From Aestuariivirga sp. (GTDB lineage Bacteria; Pseudomonadota; Alphaproteobacteria; Rhizobiales; Aestuariivirgaceae): 33,157 nucleotides of DNA. The position numbers and the translations under genes were made by a program. A model generated the notes under the pieces. The model was not told the DNA's origin. It did no database searches and saw only the letters and a list, made by a program, of their open reading frames with translations. Positions 20,768 to 29,140 of this stretch are shown piece by piece; position 1 is the first letter of the stretch; each line of letters begins with the position of its first letter. The stretch lies in NCBI GenBank assembly GCA_030680855.1, contig JAUXUN010000016.1, positions 1 to 33,157 on the forward strand, given 5' to 3'.

Positions 20768-20792
20768 CACATTATTCGTCAGGCACCGGGAA

Positions 20793-21830
20793 TTAGCAAC
20801 CTGTTGCTGCGCCAGCGGCCGCGCCTGCACAGGCCTGGTCCTTGGTGATGTGGCCGGCATCAATTGCAACATTGATGTTGGCCTTTGTAATTGGCGTCGG
20901 TGCGAGGAGGATTGAGTTCATCTCAACGCCTTTCTTGCCGCCCGAGAACTTGGCCACACCGGCGATTGACATAACGTCAGCGCCGTCGGCCAGCGCGTTG
21001 GCGGCTTCACCGGCAACCTTGCCGAGATCCTTGGCGTTCTTCCACACCGACACGGTTTGCGTACCGAGGGCAACGCGGTTGATCGCAGCCAAGTCACCGT
21101 CCTGGCCGCCGACTGGAATGCCGGCCATGCCCTGTGCGGTCAACGCAGCAACAACGCCCGAGGCCATGCCGTCGTTTTCAGACAGAACGGCATCCACCTT
21201 GTTGCCGGTCGAGGTCAGGCACTGCTCCATGTTCTTCTGGGCATTGTCCGGTTTCCAGCCATCGGTGAATGTTTCGCAAACATTCTTGATCTTGCCGGAG
21301 TCGAGGCCTTCCTTGAGCACTTCCATCATGCCCTGGAACAGGAAGGTGGCGTTCGGATCGCCCTTGTCGCCCTTGATGAAGGCATAGTTGCCTTCCGGCT
21401 TTGCCTTCTGGACTTCTTGCGCAATGATACGGCCCACACCAACATTGTCGAAAGTGATATAGAGCGCGTCTGGATCTTCAAACTGCACGTCATAGGCAAT
21501 CGACTTGATTCCAGCATCGCTGAGCGCCTTGATCGACGGCAGGATGGCATCGCTGTCAAAAGCAACAACCAACACAACGTCTGGCTTTTGCGAGATCAGG
21601 CCTTCGATGTCAGCAGCCTGCTTTTGGGCAGAGCCTTGCGCATCGGTCGATATGTAGGTGTTGCCAGCGCCTTCAACCACGGCCTTGATTGCAGCTTCAT
21701 CGGTTTTCCAACGCTCTTCCTGGAAGGTCTTCCAGGATACTGCAATGGTTTTTCCAGCAGCCATGGCTGACATGGAAGACATGCCGAGCAGCAGGGCCCC
21801 GGCCATCAATGTAAAGATGTTGCGCTTCAT
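20793..21830 (-). CDS. xylF: Periplasmic sugar-binding protein, XylF-like
   Basis: The 345-residue protein starts with a Sec signal peptide (MKRNIFTLMAGALLLGMSS, cleavage near AMA-AG at about 24-25) and continues as a type I periplasmic binding protein. XylF-like blocks are WKTFQEERWKTDEAAIK, the ADIEGLISQKPDVVLVVAFD strand, TDGWKPDNAQKNMEQCL, AVLSENDGMASGVVAAL and GQDGDLAAINRVALGTQTVSVWK. Xylose is the first guess for the ligand, but relatives bind other aldoses, so the sugar is uncertain. The ATG at 21830 has an AGGAGG ribosome site. It is first in the operon and diverges from the ROK regulator, which probably represses it in the absence of sugar. Confidence 0.92.
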   Translation of the reverse strand: MKRNIFTLMAGALLLGMSSMSAMAAGKTIAVSWKTFQEERWKTDEAAIKAVVEGAGNTYISTDAQGSAQKQAADIEGLISQKPDVVLVVAFDSDAILPSIKALSDAGIKSIAYDVQFEDPDALYITFDNVGVGRIIAQEVQKAKPEGNYAFIKGDKGDPNATFLFQGMMEVLKEGLDSGKIKNVCETFTDGWKPDNAQKNMEQCLTSTGNKVDAVLSENDGMASGVVAALTAQGMAGIPVGGQDGDLAAINRVALGTQTVSVWKNAKDLGKVAGEAANALADGADVMSIAGVAKFSGGKKGVEMNSILLAPTPITKANINVAIDAGHITKDQACAGAAAGAATGC

Positions 21831-21915
21831 TCCTTAATTCCTCCTCATCACCAGGCCATCCGCGGGACGCTCCCATTATTTTCCAGTTGTCCTGGAACTC
21901 GCAAAGGCTGGTCGA

Positions 21916-21945
21916 TGGACGATTATTGATTTATTTTAGCGTCCA
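21916..21945. promoter_or_regulatory. Putative operator dyad in the xylF/ROK divergent promoter
   Basis: TGGACG (21916-21921) and CGTCCA (21940-21945) form an inverted repeat around an 18-base A/T-rich core. A minus-strand TAAAAT -10-like box falls inside the dyad and a TTGATG -35-like box lies 18 bases upstream of it, so a protein bound here would block xylF transcription. The ROK protein encoded next door is the natural candidate. By-eye evidence only. Confidence 0.35.
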
Positions 21946-21994
21946 AAAAAATGTTGCATCAAGTCGCATTTGGAGTCAAGCTTAGAAAATAAAT

Positions 21995-23299
21995 ATGACA
22001 ATTCAGCAGGAAATGCTGGAGAAAAGCAATGGGAGCGCGATGCTCAAGAAAGCCAACAGCGATCTTGTACGGCGGCAGAACCGAGGACTATTTCTCGAAA
22101 CCCTGCGCCAGCACGGCCCGCTTGCAAGAATTACCCTGGGCCATAGAACGGGACTGTCGCCAGCCTCAATCACCTCGATCAGCGCCCAACTCATTGACGA
22201 AGGACTGGTTTATTCCATCGGCGAGGAAGACGCCGTTTCGGCGCAAACCAAACGCGGACGGCCACAAACACGATTGGCGCTCAATCCCAAGGCCACCAAT
22301 GTGCTGGCCGTTTCGATTTCGGTCGACAGCATTGAGCTTGTCTTTGCGGACTTCAGCGGGGCCACGCATGAGCCTGTCAAGCTGCGGATGGATACCTATG
22401 ACATTCCACAGGAGGAATTCGGGCCACGCGTTGCCCGCGAGATCAAGGCCAACGCCAAAAAGCTGGGGATTGAGCTGATCTCGATAACCCGCATCGGGAT
22501 TGCGGTGCAGGGCGTTGCCGACACGATTACCGGGGAAATTCCCTGGAGCCCGGCCTTCCGGGCCCGGGACATTCCGGTGGTGAAGCCGCTTGAGCGGATT
22601 TTGGGCATTCCCTGCAGCATCGGCAATAACGCCAACATGATGGCCGAGGCCCTGATTGCGGCGGACCGTAAAAAACATGGCGGAAACACCGCGGTGGTTT
22701 TCCTGGGCCACGGTATTGGGCTGGGCCTCATCCTCAATGGGGTTGTTTATGACGGGGCCAATGGCCGGGCGGCGGAATTCGGCCACATGAACCATCTTCC
22801 CGATGGGCCGCTGTGCCGCTGCGGGCGGCATGGCTGCCTTGAGGCCTTCAGCGCCGACTATGGCATCGTGCGCATGGCCAATTCCGGGCAAGGCCATGAC
22901 TTCGATGTGCATGCGGCGGTGCGCGACGAGGACATGCGGGATCTGGAGCTGGCAGCGGAAGCCGGCGACACGGTTGCCGTCAATGCCTTTAACCGGGCCG
23001 GAGAGGTTTTGGGTTTTGGCATCGCGCGCCTCATTGCGCTGATCAATCCACAGCGGGTTGTGCTGGCGGGGCCCGGAACGCGCGCCTATGGCCTGATGAA
23101 GGATAGCATCTGGGAGGCGCTGCGGCGCGGGCTGGTGCATGATTTGTGGAAATATGTTGAATTCGAAGTCGTGCCCTATGGCAAGGACATGATCACCACC
23201 GGAACTTTGGTGGAAACCCTGCGCCATCTCGACCGCGATGTGTTTGCGATGGGCCAGAAGGGCGCGATGCCGGAATTTGCCGGGAGAAAAATCGCATGA
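21995..23299 (+). CDS. ROK-family transcriptional repressor (XylR/NagC type)
   Basis: A 434-residue ROK protein: N-terminal winged helix-turn-helix (NRGLFLETLRQHGPLARITL then GLSPASITSISAQLIDEGLV) followed by a sugar-kinase-like domain. The ROK zinc motif CRCGRHGCLEAFS is intact, so the fold is probably sound, while the phosphate loop does not look like a working kinase, as expected for a repressor. It diverges from the xylFHG-like operon and probably represses it, released by the sugar or its phosphate. The ATG at 21995 has a poor ribosome site; ATG 22040, preceded by GGGAG, gives MLKKANSDLVRRQNRG and may be the true start. Its stop overlaps the next gene by four bases (ATGA), tying the regulator to the haloperoxidase-like gene. 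Confidence 0.9.
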   Translation: MTIQQEMLEKSNGSAMLKKANSDLVRRQNRGLFLETLRQHGPLARITLGHRTGLSPASITSISAQLIDEGLVYSIGEEDAVSAQTKRGRPQTRLALNPKATNVLAVSISVDSIELVFADFSGATHEPVKLRMDTYDIPQEEFGPRVAREIKANAKKLGIELISITRIGIAVQGVADTITGEIPWSPAFRARDIPVVKPLERILGIPCSIGNNANMMAEALIAADRKKHGGNTAVVFLGHGIGLGLILNGVVYDGANGRAAEFGHMNHLPDGPLCRCGRHGCLEAFSADYGIVRMANSGQGHDFDVHAAVRDEDMRDLELAAEAGDTVAVNAFNRAGEVLGFGIARLIALINPQRVVLAGPGTRAYGLMKDSIWEALRRGLVHDLWKYVEFEVVPYGKDMITTGTLVETLRHLDRDVFAMGQKGAMPEFAGRKIA

Positions 23300-24609
23300 G
23301 AAAATTGTTATTTTCCGCTGTGCTCGCTTTGATGTGGTTCACTGCGCTGGGCGCAGCGCCAGCATGGGCAAATGCAAGCCAATCTGATGATGTGTTGCGC
23401 ATGTGGAACCAACTGGTTCTGAAATTGGTGCGCCACACGCCAACCTATTCGCCGCCTGTTGCCAGCCGTTCCTTTGCGTATCTCGGCGTGACCGCTTTTG
23501 AAGCGGTGGCGAGCGGCTCGCCCGATATGCGATCACTCGCAGGGCAGCTGAATGGGTTGACGCCGGTGCCCCAACGGGAAGCGGGAAAAACCTATGACGA
23601 AGCCGTGGTGCTTCAGGCTGCCATGGCATTTGCCGCGCAGAACTTTTTTGAGAACACGGGCCCCACCGGCCAGCGGGCCCTTGCCTCACTCGAGGCAAAG
23701 TTGCGCACGGAGGCAGCGGCTGGGTTGCCCGCCGAAGTAGCGGTGCGCAGTGAAGACTACGGCCACACAGTGGCAAAACACATTCTTGCATGGTCGCAGG
23801 ATGATGGCGGGGCAGTCATCGAAAACATGGGCTTCCCCCTGCAATACGAATTGACCAAGGGTGCGGCCAATTGGGTGCCGACCAGCCTGGTGGCGCAGCA
23901 GCAAACACCGCTTTTGCCAAACTGGGGCAAGAACCGCACGTTCGCCATGCCAAACGGCGCGACGTGTGATTTGCCTCCTCCGCCCGCCTACAGCGAAGAC
24001 AAGGCGTCCGTGTTCTACAAGGAAGCGCTTGAGGTGTTTGAAACACGGCAGAACATAAGTCCGGAGCAGCGCGCCATTGCACGGTTCTGGTCGGATGACC
24101 CGATGCTGTCGCCGACTCCGCCCGGACACTGGATTGCAATTGCCCTGCAGATTTTCGAACGCGATAACGTGGCGCTGGACAAAAGCGTTGATGTGCTGGC
24201 GCGGCTTGGCATAGCGGAAGCCGATTCATTCATCGGCTGTTGGAACAGCAAGTTTCAGTACGACCTGTTGCGGCCCGTAACTTATATCCGCCGGACAATG
24301 GACCCGAAATGGGAATCCCTGCTGAACACGCCGCCATTTCCGGAATACCCCAGCGGCCACAGCACGCAATCGGGCGCTGCCGCGGTAGTCATGACCCAGA
24401 TGTTCGGCGAGAATTTCGCATTCAAGGACGCCACGCACGAACGTGATGGCATAAAGCCGCGAGCCTTCCCGAGTTTCTGGGCCGCGGCCGAGGAGGCCGG
24501 CATCTCCAGATTGTATGGCGGCATACATTTCCGAGCCGCAATTGAGCGCGGCCTGGAACAGGGACGCTGCATTGGTGCCTTCACAAATGCCTTGCGCACA
24601 AGGAGATAG
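23296..24609 (+). CDS. Secreted vanadium-dependent haloperoxidase / PAP2-like protein
   Basis: The 437-residue protein has a clear Sec signal peptide ending near PAWANAS (residue 26). The C-terminal half has the complete vanadate/phosphate-binding signature shared by vanadium haloperoxidases and PAP2 phosphatases: K319-x6-RP (R326), PSGH (S353, G354, H355) and SR-x5-H (R405, H411). Spacing equals that of fungal chloroperoxidase (Lys353, Arg360, Ser402-Gly403-His404, Arg490, His496). It could oxidise halides with hydrogen peroxide outside the inner membrane or act as an acid phosphatase; the sequence cannot decide. The long N-terminal helical half favours the haloperoxidase branch. It is translationally coupled to the ROK gene upstream and is three bases from the CRTAC1-like gene downstream. 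Confidence 0.85.
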   Translation: MRKLLFSAVLALMWFTALGAAPAWANASQSDDVLRMWNQLVLKLVRHTPTYSPPVASRSFAYLGVTAFEAVASGSPDMRSLAGQLNGLTPVPQREAGKTYDEAVVLQAAMAFAAQNFFENTGPTGQRALASLEAKLRTEAAAGLPAEVAVRSEDYGHTVAKHILAWSQDDGGAVIENMGFPLQYELTKGAANWVPTSLVAQQQTPLLPNWGKNRTFAMPNGATCDLPPPPAYSEDKASVFYKEALEVFETRQNISPEQRAIARFWSDDPMLSPTPPGHWIAIALQIFERDNVALDKSVDVLARLGIAEADSFIGCWNSKFQYDLLRPVTYIRRTMDPKWESLLNTPPFPEYPSGHSTQSGAAAVVMTQMFGENFAFKDATHERDGIKPRAFPSFWAAAEEAGISRLYGGIHFRAAIERGLEQGRCIGAFTNALRTRR

Positions 24610-24612
24610 ATT

Positions 24613-26223
24613 ATGCGTGCAATGTCTTTAAGCCTTGCTTTGACCGCCCTTGGTATTGCGGGGCTAGTGCAGCCAGTTGCCGCGGAAAACTCCATCGCTG
24701 TCCCAAGTTTCGTCGAGGAAACGGCCGGCGCCGGAATTGACAGCGTATACACGGGTGAATGGGAATACATGGTGGGCGGCGGGGCTGCCACCTTCGACTG
24801 CAACGGGGATGGTTTTGCCGATATGCTGCTGGCCGGCGGCACATCGCCTGCCAAGTTCTACCGCAACACCAGCAGCAAGGGGGGCGCCTTGCAATTCGAG
24901 GCGGAAGCCAGCGGCCTTGAATTGGATACGGTTACGGGCGTGTATCCACTGGATGTCGACAGTGACGGCAACACCGACCTTGTGCTGCTGCGCGTCGGTG
25001 AAAACGTCGTGATGCGCGGGCTGGGTGACTGCCGCTTTGAACGGGCCAATGAGGCCTGGGGCTTTGACGGCGGAGATGCCTGGTCAACGGCCTTTGCCGC
25101 CACCTGGGAGAAGGGTGCTGAGTGGCCGACGCTGGCCATCGGCAATTACATCAACCGCCTTGAAGAAACTTCTCCGTGGGGCTCGTGCACGGACAACTGG
25201 CTGCACCGGCCTGACGCGGCCCCAAACAAGTTTGCGCCACCCCTGGCACTCAAGCCCAGCTATTGCGCGCTGTCGATGCTGTTCACCGACTGGAACAAGT
25301 CGGGCACGCCATCCTTGCGCGTTTCCAATGACCGCGAATACTACGAGGGCGGCCAGGAGCAGCTCTGGCATGTCAATGCGGGCCAGGCGCCGGCGCTCTA
25401 CACCGAGAAGGAAGGCTGGAAGCCCTTGCGCATCTGGGGCATGGGCATTGCCGGCTATGACCTCGATGCCGACGGCTACCAGGAATATTTCCTGACCAGC
25501 ATGGCCGACAACAAGCTGCAAACGCTCGCCACTTTGCCAACAGACGGCAAACCGGCGGAGGCCACCTTCAAGGATGTGGCCTATGCCAAGGGTGTCACCG
25601 CGCACCGCCCCTATACGGGCGGCGACCTGCGACCGAGCACGGCCTGGCACACGCAGTTTGAGGACGTCAACAATGACGGCCTGGTTGATTTGTTCATCGC
25701 CAAGGGCAACGTGGCGAAAATGCCGGACTTTGCCCTCAAGGATCCCAACAACCTGCTGCTCCAGGGCGCTGACGGCAAGTTCACTGAATCTGGCGAGGCG
25801 GCAGGCGTGGCCAGCATGGCCATATCGCGCGGCGGCGCCCTGGCGGATTTCAACATGGACGGCTTGCTTGATTTGGTTGTGGTGAACCGCTGGGAGAAAG
25901 CCCAGCTTTGGCGCAACACCAGCACCAACGCGGGCAGTTGGATCGAGGTCAAGCTGCAGCAACCCGGAGCAAACCGCGACGCGATCGGCGCCTGGCTTGA
26001 GGTGAAGCGCGGCGAGAAGGTGTTGCGGCGTGAAATCTTCGTGGGCGGCGGCTGTGCCAGCGGGCAGAACGGCTGGTGGCATTTTGGGCTGGGTGACACG
26101 GCCAAAACCGAAATGCGCGTGATCTGGCCGGACGGCACTGCCGGTGACTGGCAAAGTGTTAAAAGCGACAATTTTTACGTCCTCGAGCCTGGCAAAGCGG
26201 CGCAGGTGTTTGCGGCAAAGTAA
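24613..26223 (+). CDS. Secreted CRTAC1-like protein with FG-GAP/VCBS repeats and ASPIC/UnbV domain
   Basis: A 536-residue exported protein with signal peptide (MRAMSLSLALTALGIAG, cleavage near PVAAENS). Five FG-GAP-type calcium-binding loops of the DxNxDGxxD kind are visible at about 61-70, 113-123, 282-293, 350-361 and 411-421, consistent with an integrin-like beta-propeller. The C-terminus (about 455-525) matches the ASPIC/UnbV module: AIGAWLEVKRGEKVLRREIF, then GGGCASGQNGWWHFGLG and VIWPDG. Several cysteines could form disulfides. No enzyme function is established for this family; a binding, scaffold or cofactor-handling role outside the membrane is inferred. It follows the haloperoxidase-like gene by three bases, so the two are co-expressed. 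The start could also be ATG 24622. Confidence 0.86.
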   Translation: MRAMSLSLALTALGIAGLVQPVAAENSIAVPSFVEETAGAGIDSVYTGEWEYMVGGGAATFDCNGDGFADMLLAGGTSPAKFYRNTSSKGGALQFEAEASGLELDTVTGVYPLDVDSDGNTDLVLLRVGENVVMRGLGDCRFERANEAWGFDGGDAWSTAFAATWEKGAEWPTLAIGNYINRLEETSPWGSCTDNWLHRPDAAPNKFAPPLALKPSYCALSMLFTDWNKSGTPSLRVSNDREYYEGGQEQLWHVNAGQAPALYTEKEGWKPLRIWGMGIAGYDLDADGYQEYFLTSMADNKLQTLATLPTDGKPAEATFKDVAYAKGVTAHRPYTGGDLRPSTAWHTQFEDVNNDGLVDLFIAKGNVAKMPDFALKDPNNLLLQGADGKFTESGEAAGVASMAISRGGALADFNMDGLLDLVVVNRWEKAQLWRNTSTNAGSWIEVKLQQPGANRDAIGAWLEVKRGEKVLRREIFVGGGCASGQNGWWHFGLGDTAKTEMRVIWPDGTAGDWQSVKSDNFYVLEPGKAAQVFAAK

Positions 26224-26283
26224 ACGACTGATCACAAATTTCTGATCGCAAGGCGGCAGGATATATTTCTTTTCGCCCTGGAA

Positions 26284-26318
26284 CTCCCTATGAGAGAGCG
26301 GCGACACAGGGAGCCGTA
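26284..26318 (+). promoter_or_regulatory. Hairpin masking the ynjB ribosome site, with a 9-codon leader ORF
   Basis: CTCCCT (26284-26289) is the exact complement of AGGGAG (26308-26313), which is the ribosome site of ynjB, so a 6-bp stem with an 18-base loop would hide it. Within the same stretch ATG 26290 opens a nine-codon frame, MRERRHREP, ending in a TAA whose last A is the first base of the ynjB ATG. Translation of the leader would open the hairpin. Its own ribosome site is weak, so it may be fortuitous. Confidence 0.35.
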
Positions 26319-27518
26319 ATGAAGTTTTCAAGACGTGATTTGGTTAAGGCTGCAGGGGCCGCGGCGTTGCTTCCGCTTTTCCCGAATGCGGGCTTCGCTG
26401 CGGATTGGGCGGCACTTGAGGCACAAGCCAAAGGCCAGGTGGTTTACTTCAATGCCTGGGCGGGTTCCGAACCGATCAACGCCTATATTGCCTGGGCGGC
26501 GGAACAGGTTAAGGCGCGATATGGTGTGACCCTCGAGCATGTGAAAATCGCCGACGCGGCGGAAGTGGTCCGGCGGGTACGCGATGAGGTGAAGGCCGGA
26601 AAGGCTGGAGGCTCAGCGGACCTGGTGTGGATCAATGGTGAAAATTTCCGCGCCATGAAGGCCGAGAAGCTTTTGTTCGGCCCCTTCGCCCATGAGCTGC
26701 CAAATTTCAAATATGTGGACACCGAGGGCAAGCCCACCACTTTAATTGATTTTGCGGAAGCAACCGATGGGCTGGAGAGCCCATGGGGCATGGCGCAGCT
26801 CACGTTTTTCGGAGACGGCGCTAAAATTTCCGCGCCACCCAAAAGCATGGATGAACTCGTCGCCTTTGCGAAGGCAAATCCGGGCCGCGTGACCTATCCG
26901 GCGCCGCCGGATTTTCATGGCACGACATTCGTGAAGCAGGCGCTCTATGAGTCAATTGCGGATCAGGGCCTGCTGCCGCTGCCGGCAAAGGATGATGAAT
27001 TTCCCCGCGCAGTCGCACCGCTATTTGATTTGCTTGACAGCTTGCATCCGCATCTCTGGCGCAAGGGCCAGCAATTCCCGCAGAGCCAGGCGCAGATCAA
27101 GCAGATGCTGGCGGATGGCGAGTTGCTGATGGCGCTCACCTTCAATCCCAATGAGCCCGCCAATCTTGTGGCCTCGGGGCAATTGCCGGGCACGACGGTG
27201 GCCTGGCAGCACAGGGCCGGGACCATTGGCAACACGCATTTCGTGGCAATTCCAATTAATTCAAAGGCAGCGGCGGGGGCCCAGGTTGTGGCAAATTTCC
27301 TGCTCTCCCCGGAGGCGCAGGGCCGCAAGGCCGATCTTAAAATCTGGGGCGATCCCACGGTGCTTGCCACGGCCAAGCTTTCCGCCGACGAGGCCAGGTT
27401 CTTCGCAACCAGCGTGGTTTCCGGAAGCGTCACAGAACCGGCCCCCGCCCTTCCCGAGCCGCACGGCAGTTGGGTGGCCCTCCTTGAAACCGCATGGCTT
27501 GAATCCTACGGCACATGA
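26319..27518 (+). CDS. ynjB: ABC transporter substrate-binding protein, YnjB-like (Tat-exported)
   Basis: A 399-residue periplasmic binding protein of the iron/thiamine/polyamine-like (type II) superfamily, YnjB branch. The N-terminus MKFSRRDLVKAAGAAALLPL is a twin-arginine signal, which implies export in folded form. Family-like blocks are VVYFNAWAGSEPINAYIAW, GSADLVWINGENFRAMK, LLFGPFAHELPN and ALTFNPNEPANLVASG. The ligand of YnjB is unknown in any organism I can name with confidence. The ATG has an AGGGAG site that a local hairpin may mask. Its stop overlaps ynjC (ATGA), and the ynjB-C-D-F order matches E. coli apart from the missing ynjE rhodanese between D and F. Confidence 0.87.
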   Translation: MKFSRRDLVKAAGAAALLPLFPNAGFAADWAALEAQAKGQVVYFNAWAGSEPINAYIAWAAEQVKARYGVTLEHVKIADAAEVVRRVRDEVKAGKAGGSADLVWINGENFRAMKAEKLLFGPFAHELPNFKYVDTEGKPTTLIDFAEATDGLESPWGMAQLTFFGDGAKISAPPKSMDELVAFAKANPGRVTYPAPPDFHGTTFVKQALYESIADQGLLPLPAKDDEFPRAVAPLFDLLDSLHPHLWRKGQQFPQSQAQIKQMLADGELLMALTFNPNEPANLVASGQLPGTTVAWQHRAGTIGNTHFVAIPINSKAAAGAQVVANFLLSPEAQGRKADLKIWGDPTVLATAKLSADEARFFATSVVSGSVTEPAPALPEPHGSWVALLETAWLESYGT

Positions 27519-29140
27519 AAAAATTTCTGAACAGCTTTGCCGGTTTCCTGCCGCTTGGCGTCTTGTGGCTAGGCCCGCTTTTGGCTGGCCTGCTCGCCGT
27601 GTTGTATGGGGCGTTCGATGGCGAGGCGTGGCTTACCCTTTTTGAGCACCCGCAGCTCTGGCCGGCACTGGCCCTTTCAATTGGCACCGGAACTCTGAGC
27701 CTCATCATTTCAGCGTTGCTGGCCTTCTGGATTGTGGCGGGCCTCTACGGCGGCAAGTTATGGGCCGACACCTCGAGCCTCATGGGCGGATTTCTCTCCC
27801 TGCCTCATTTGGCCTTTGCCATCGGGCTTGGCTTCCTGATCACGCCAAGCGGCTTCCTTGCCCGTATCATTGGTTCCATTGCCGGCTGGGCCGTGCCGCC
27901 GCAATGGGTGACGACCCAGGACCCTTATGGCTTGTCGCTGGTCGCAGTCCTTGTCCTGAAAGAAGTGCCATTCCTGATCTGGCTCATCAGCGCGCTCTTG
28001 GCGCGGCCCGACATCTCCCAGACGCTGAAGGGGCATTTTCGCGTTTCGCAAAGCCTAGGGCATGGCGGCGCATCGGTCTGGCTTCGGGTGTTCATTCCGC
28101 AAATCCTGCCGCGCCTGAAATGGCCGCTGCTTATCGTCTGGTTCTATGGCGCATCGGTTGTCGATGTGGCGCTGGCCATCGGGCCGACCCAGCCGCCACC
28201 GCTGTCGGTCATCATCTGGTCCGACCTCAACAATGCCGATCCTGCCTTCAACGCGCGCGGAACCGCCGGCGCCCTGTTCCTGACAGCGGCGCTAATCGCA
28301 CTCGCACTGGTGTGGCTGGTTCTGAAGAGGATTTTTCTTCCCGCAATCTGGAAATTCTTCACCCGTGGCCCGTCGCGCCGGCGGACGCCGACGATCACCT
28401 CGGGCATGCTGCTGCTTATCTTCTGCGCGATCTACGCCATGGTTTTTGTGGTTCTTTGTATCATGTCCATAGGCACCCTGTGGCCTTATCCAAATCTTTT
28501 TCCCTCGGAAGTCCGCTGGTCCGCCTGGCAGCAGTTCGTCATGTCGCCGGCGCCGCTCCTGAACAGCCTGTCTCTGGCCCTGGCCTCGACGCTTGCTGCT
28601 TTGGGTCTCGCCGTCTTCTGGCTGGAGACAGTGCCTGAGAAGCTCGATGCAGCCCTGCTGGTTTTCGCCATCATGGCTATCGCGCTGCCGTCTCTCCTTG
28701 TTGCCGATGGGCAATATCTCGCCTTTCTGCGCGTCGGCCTGAATGGCACCTGGATCGGGGTTTTCCTCGCCCATCTTACCCCGGTTTTCGCTTATGTCTT
28801 TATCGTGCTGAAAGGGCCGTACCGGGCCTTTGATCCGCGTTACCGCTCCGTGTCGCTCGGCCTCAATGCGGATCCCATGCGCTTCTGGTCGGCAGTGAAG
28901 CTGGGCATGATGAAGCCGGCCCTGGCTGCTGCTGCTGCCGTGGGCATCGGCGTCAGCATTGCGCAATATGTGCCCACCCAGCTTATTGCCTCGGGGCGCC
29001 TGACAACGCTGCCCATTGAAGCGGTGACGCTGGCCAGCGGCGGCAGCCGCCCGCTGATGGCGGTTTTCGCGCTCATGCTCGCGGTTGTCCCGGCGATCGC
29101 CTTTCTCGTGGCGGCGCGTGTTGGCCGGAAACCCCTATGA
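27515..29140 (+). CDS. ynjC: ABC transporter permease with two fused membrane halves, YnjC-like
   Basis: At 541 residues this is a double permease: two MetI-type domains in one chain, as in E. coli YnjC and ThiP. Each half has several hydrophobic spans and an EAA-like coupling loop: SLGHGGASVWLRVFIPQIL (about 180-198) in the first and SLGLNADPMRFWSAVKLGM (about 450) in the second. A basic cytoplasmic linker (TRGPSRRRTPT) separates the halves. It would form the inner-membrane channel for the ligand bound by YnjB. It overlaps ynjB and ynjD by four bases at each end (ATGA both times), a sign of tight translational coupling. Confidence 0.88.
   Translation: MKKFLNSFAGFLPLGVLWLGPLLAGLLAVLYGAFDGEAWLTLFEHPQLWPALALSIGTGTLSLIISALLAFWIVAGLYGGKLWADTSSLMGGFLSLPHLAFAIGLGFLITPSGFLARIIGSIAGWAVPPQWVTTQDPYGLSLVAVLVLKEVPFLIWLISALLARPDISQTLKGHFRVSQSLGHGGASVWLRVFIPQILPRLKWPLLIVWFYGASVVDVALAIGPTQPPPLSVIIWSDLNNADPAFNARGTAGALFLTAALIALALVWLVLKRIFLPAIWKFFTRGPSRRRTPTITSGMLLLIFCAIYAMVFVVLCIMSIGTLWPYPNLFPSEVRWSAWQQFVMSPAPLLNSLSLALASTLAALGLAVFWLETVPEKLDAALLVFAIMAIALPSLLVADGQYLAFLRVGLNGTWIGVFLAHLTPVFAYVFIVLKGPYRAFDPRYRSVSLGLNADPMRFWSAVKLGMMKPALAAAAAVGIGVSIAQYVPTQLIASGRLTTLPIEAVTLASGGSRPLMAVFALMLAVVPAIAFLVAARVGRKPL

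Noticed and set aside
22166-23227. Minus-strand frame of 353 codons opposite the ROK gene
   Set aside because: The ROK protein has an intact HTH and zinc motif; the opposite frame looks like random His/Gly/Arg-rich shadow.
25084-26331. Minus-strand frame of 415 codons opposite the CRTAC1-like gene
   Set aside because: Shadow frame; the plus strand has signal peptide and five calcium-binding loops.
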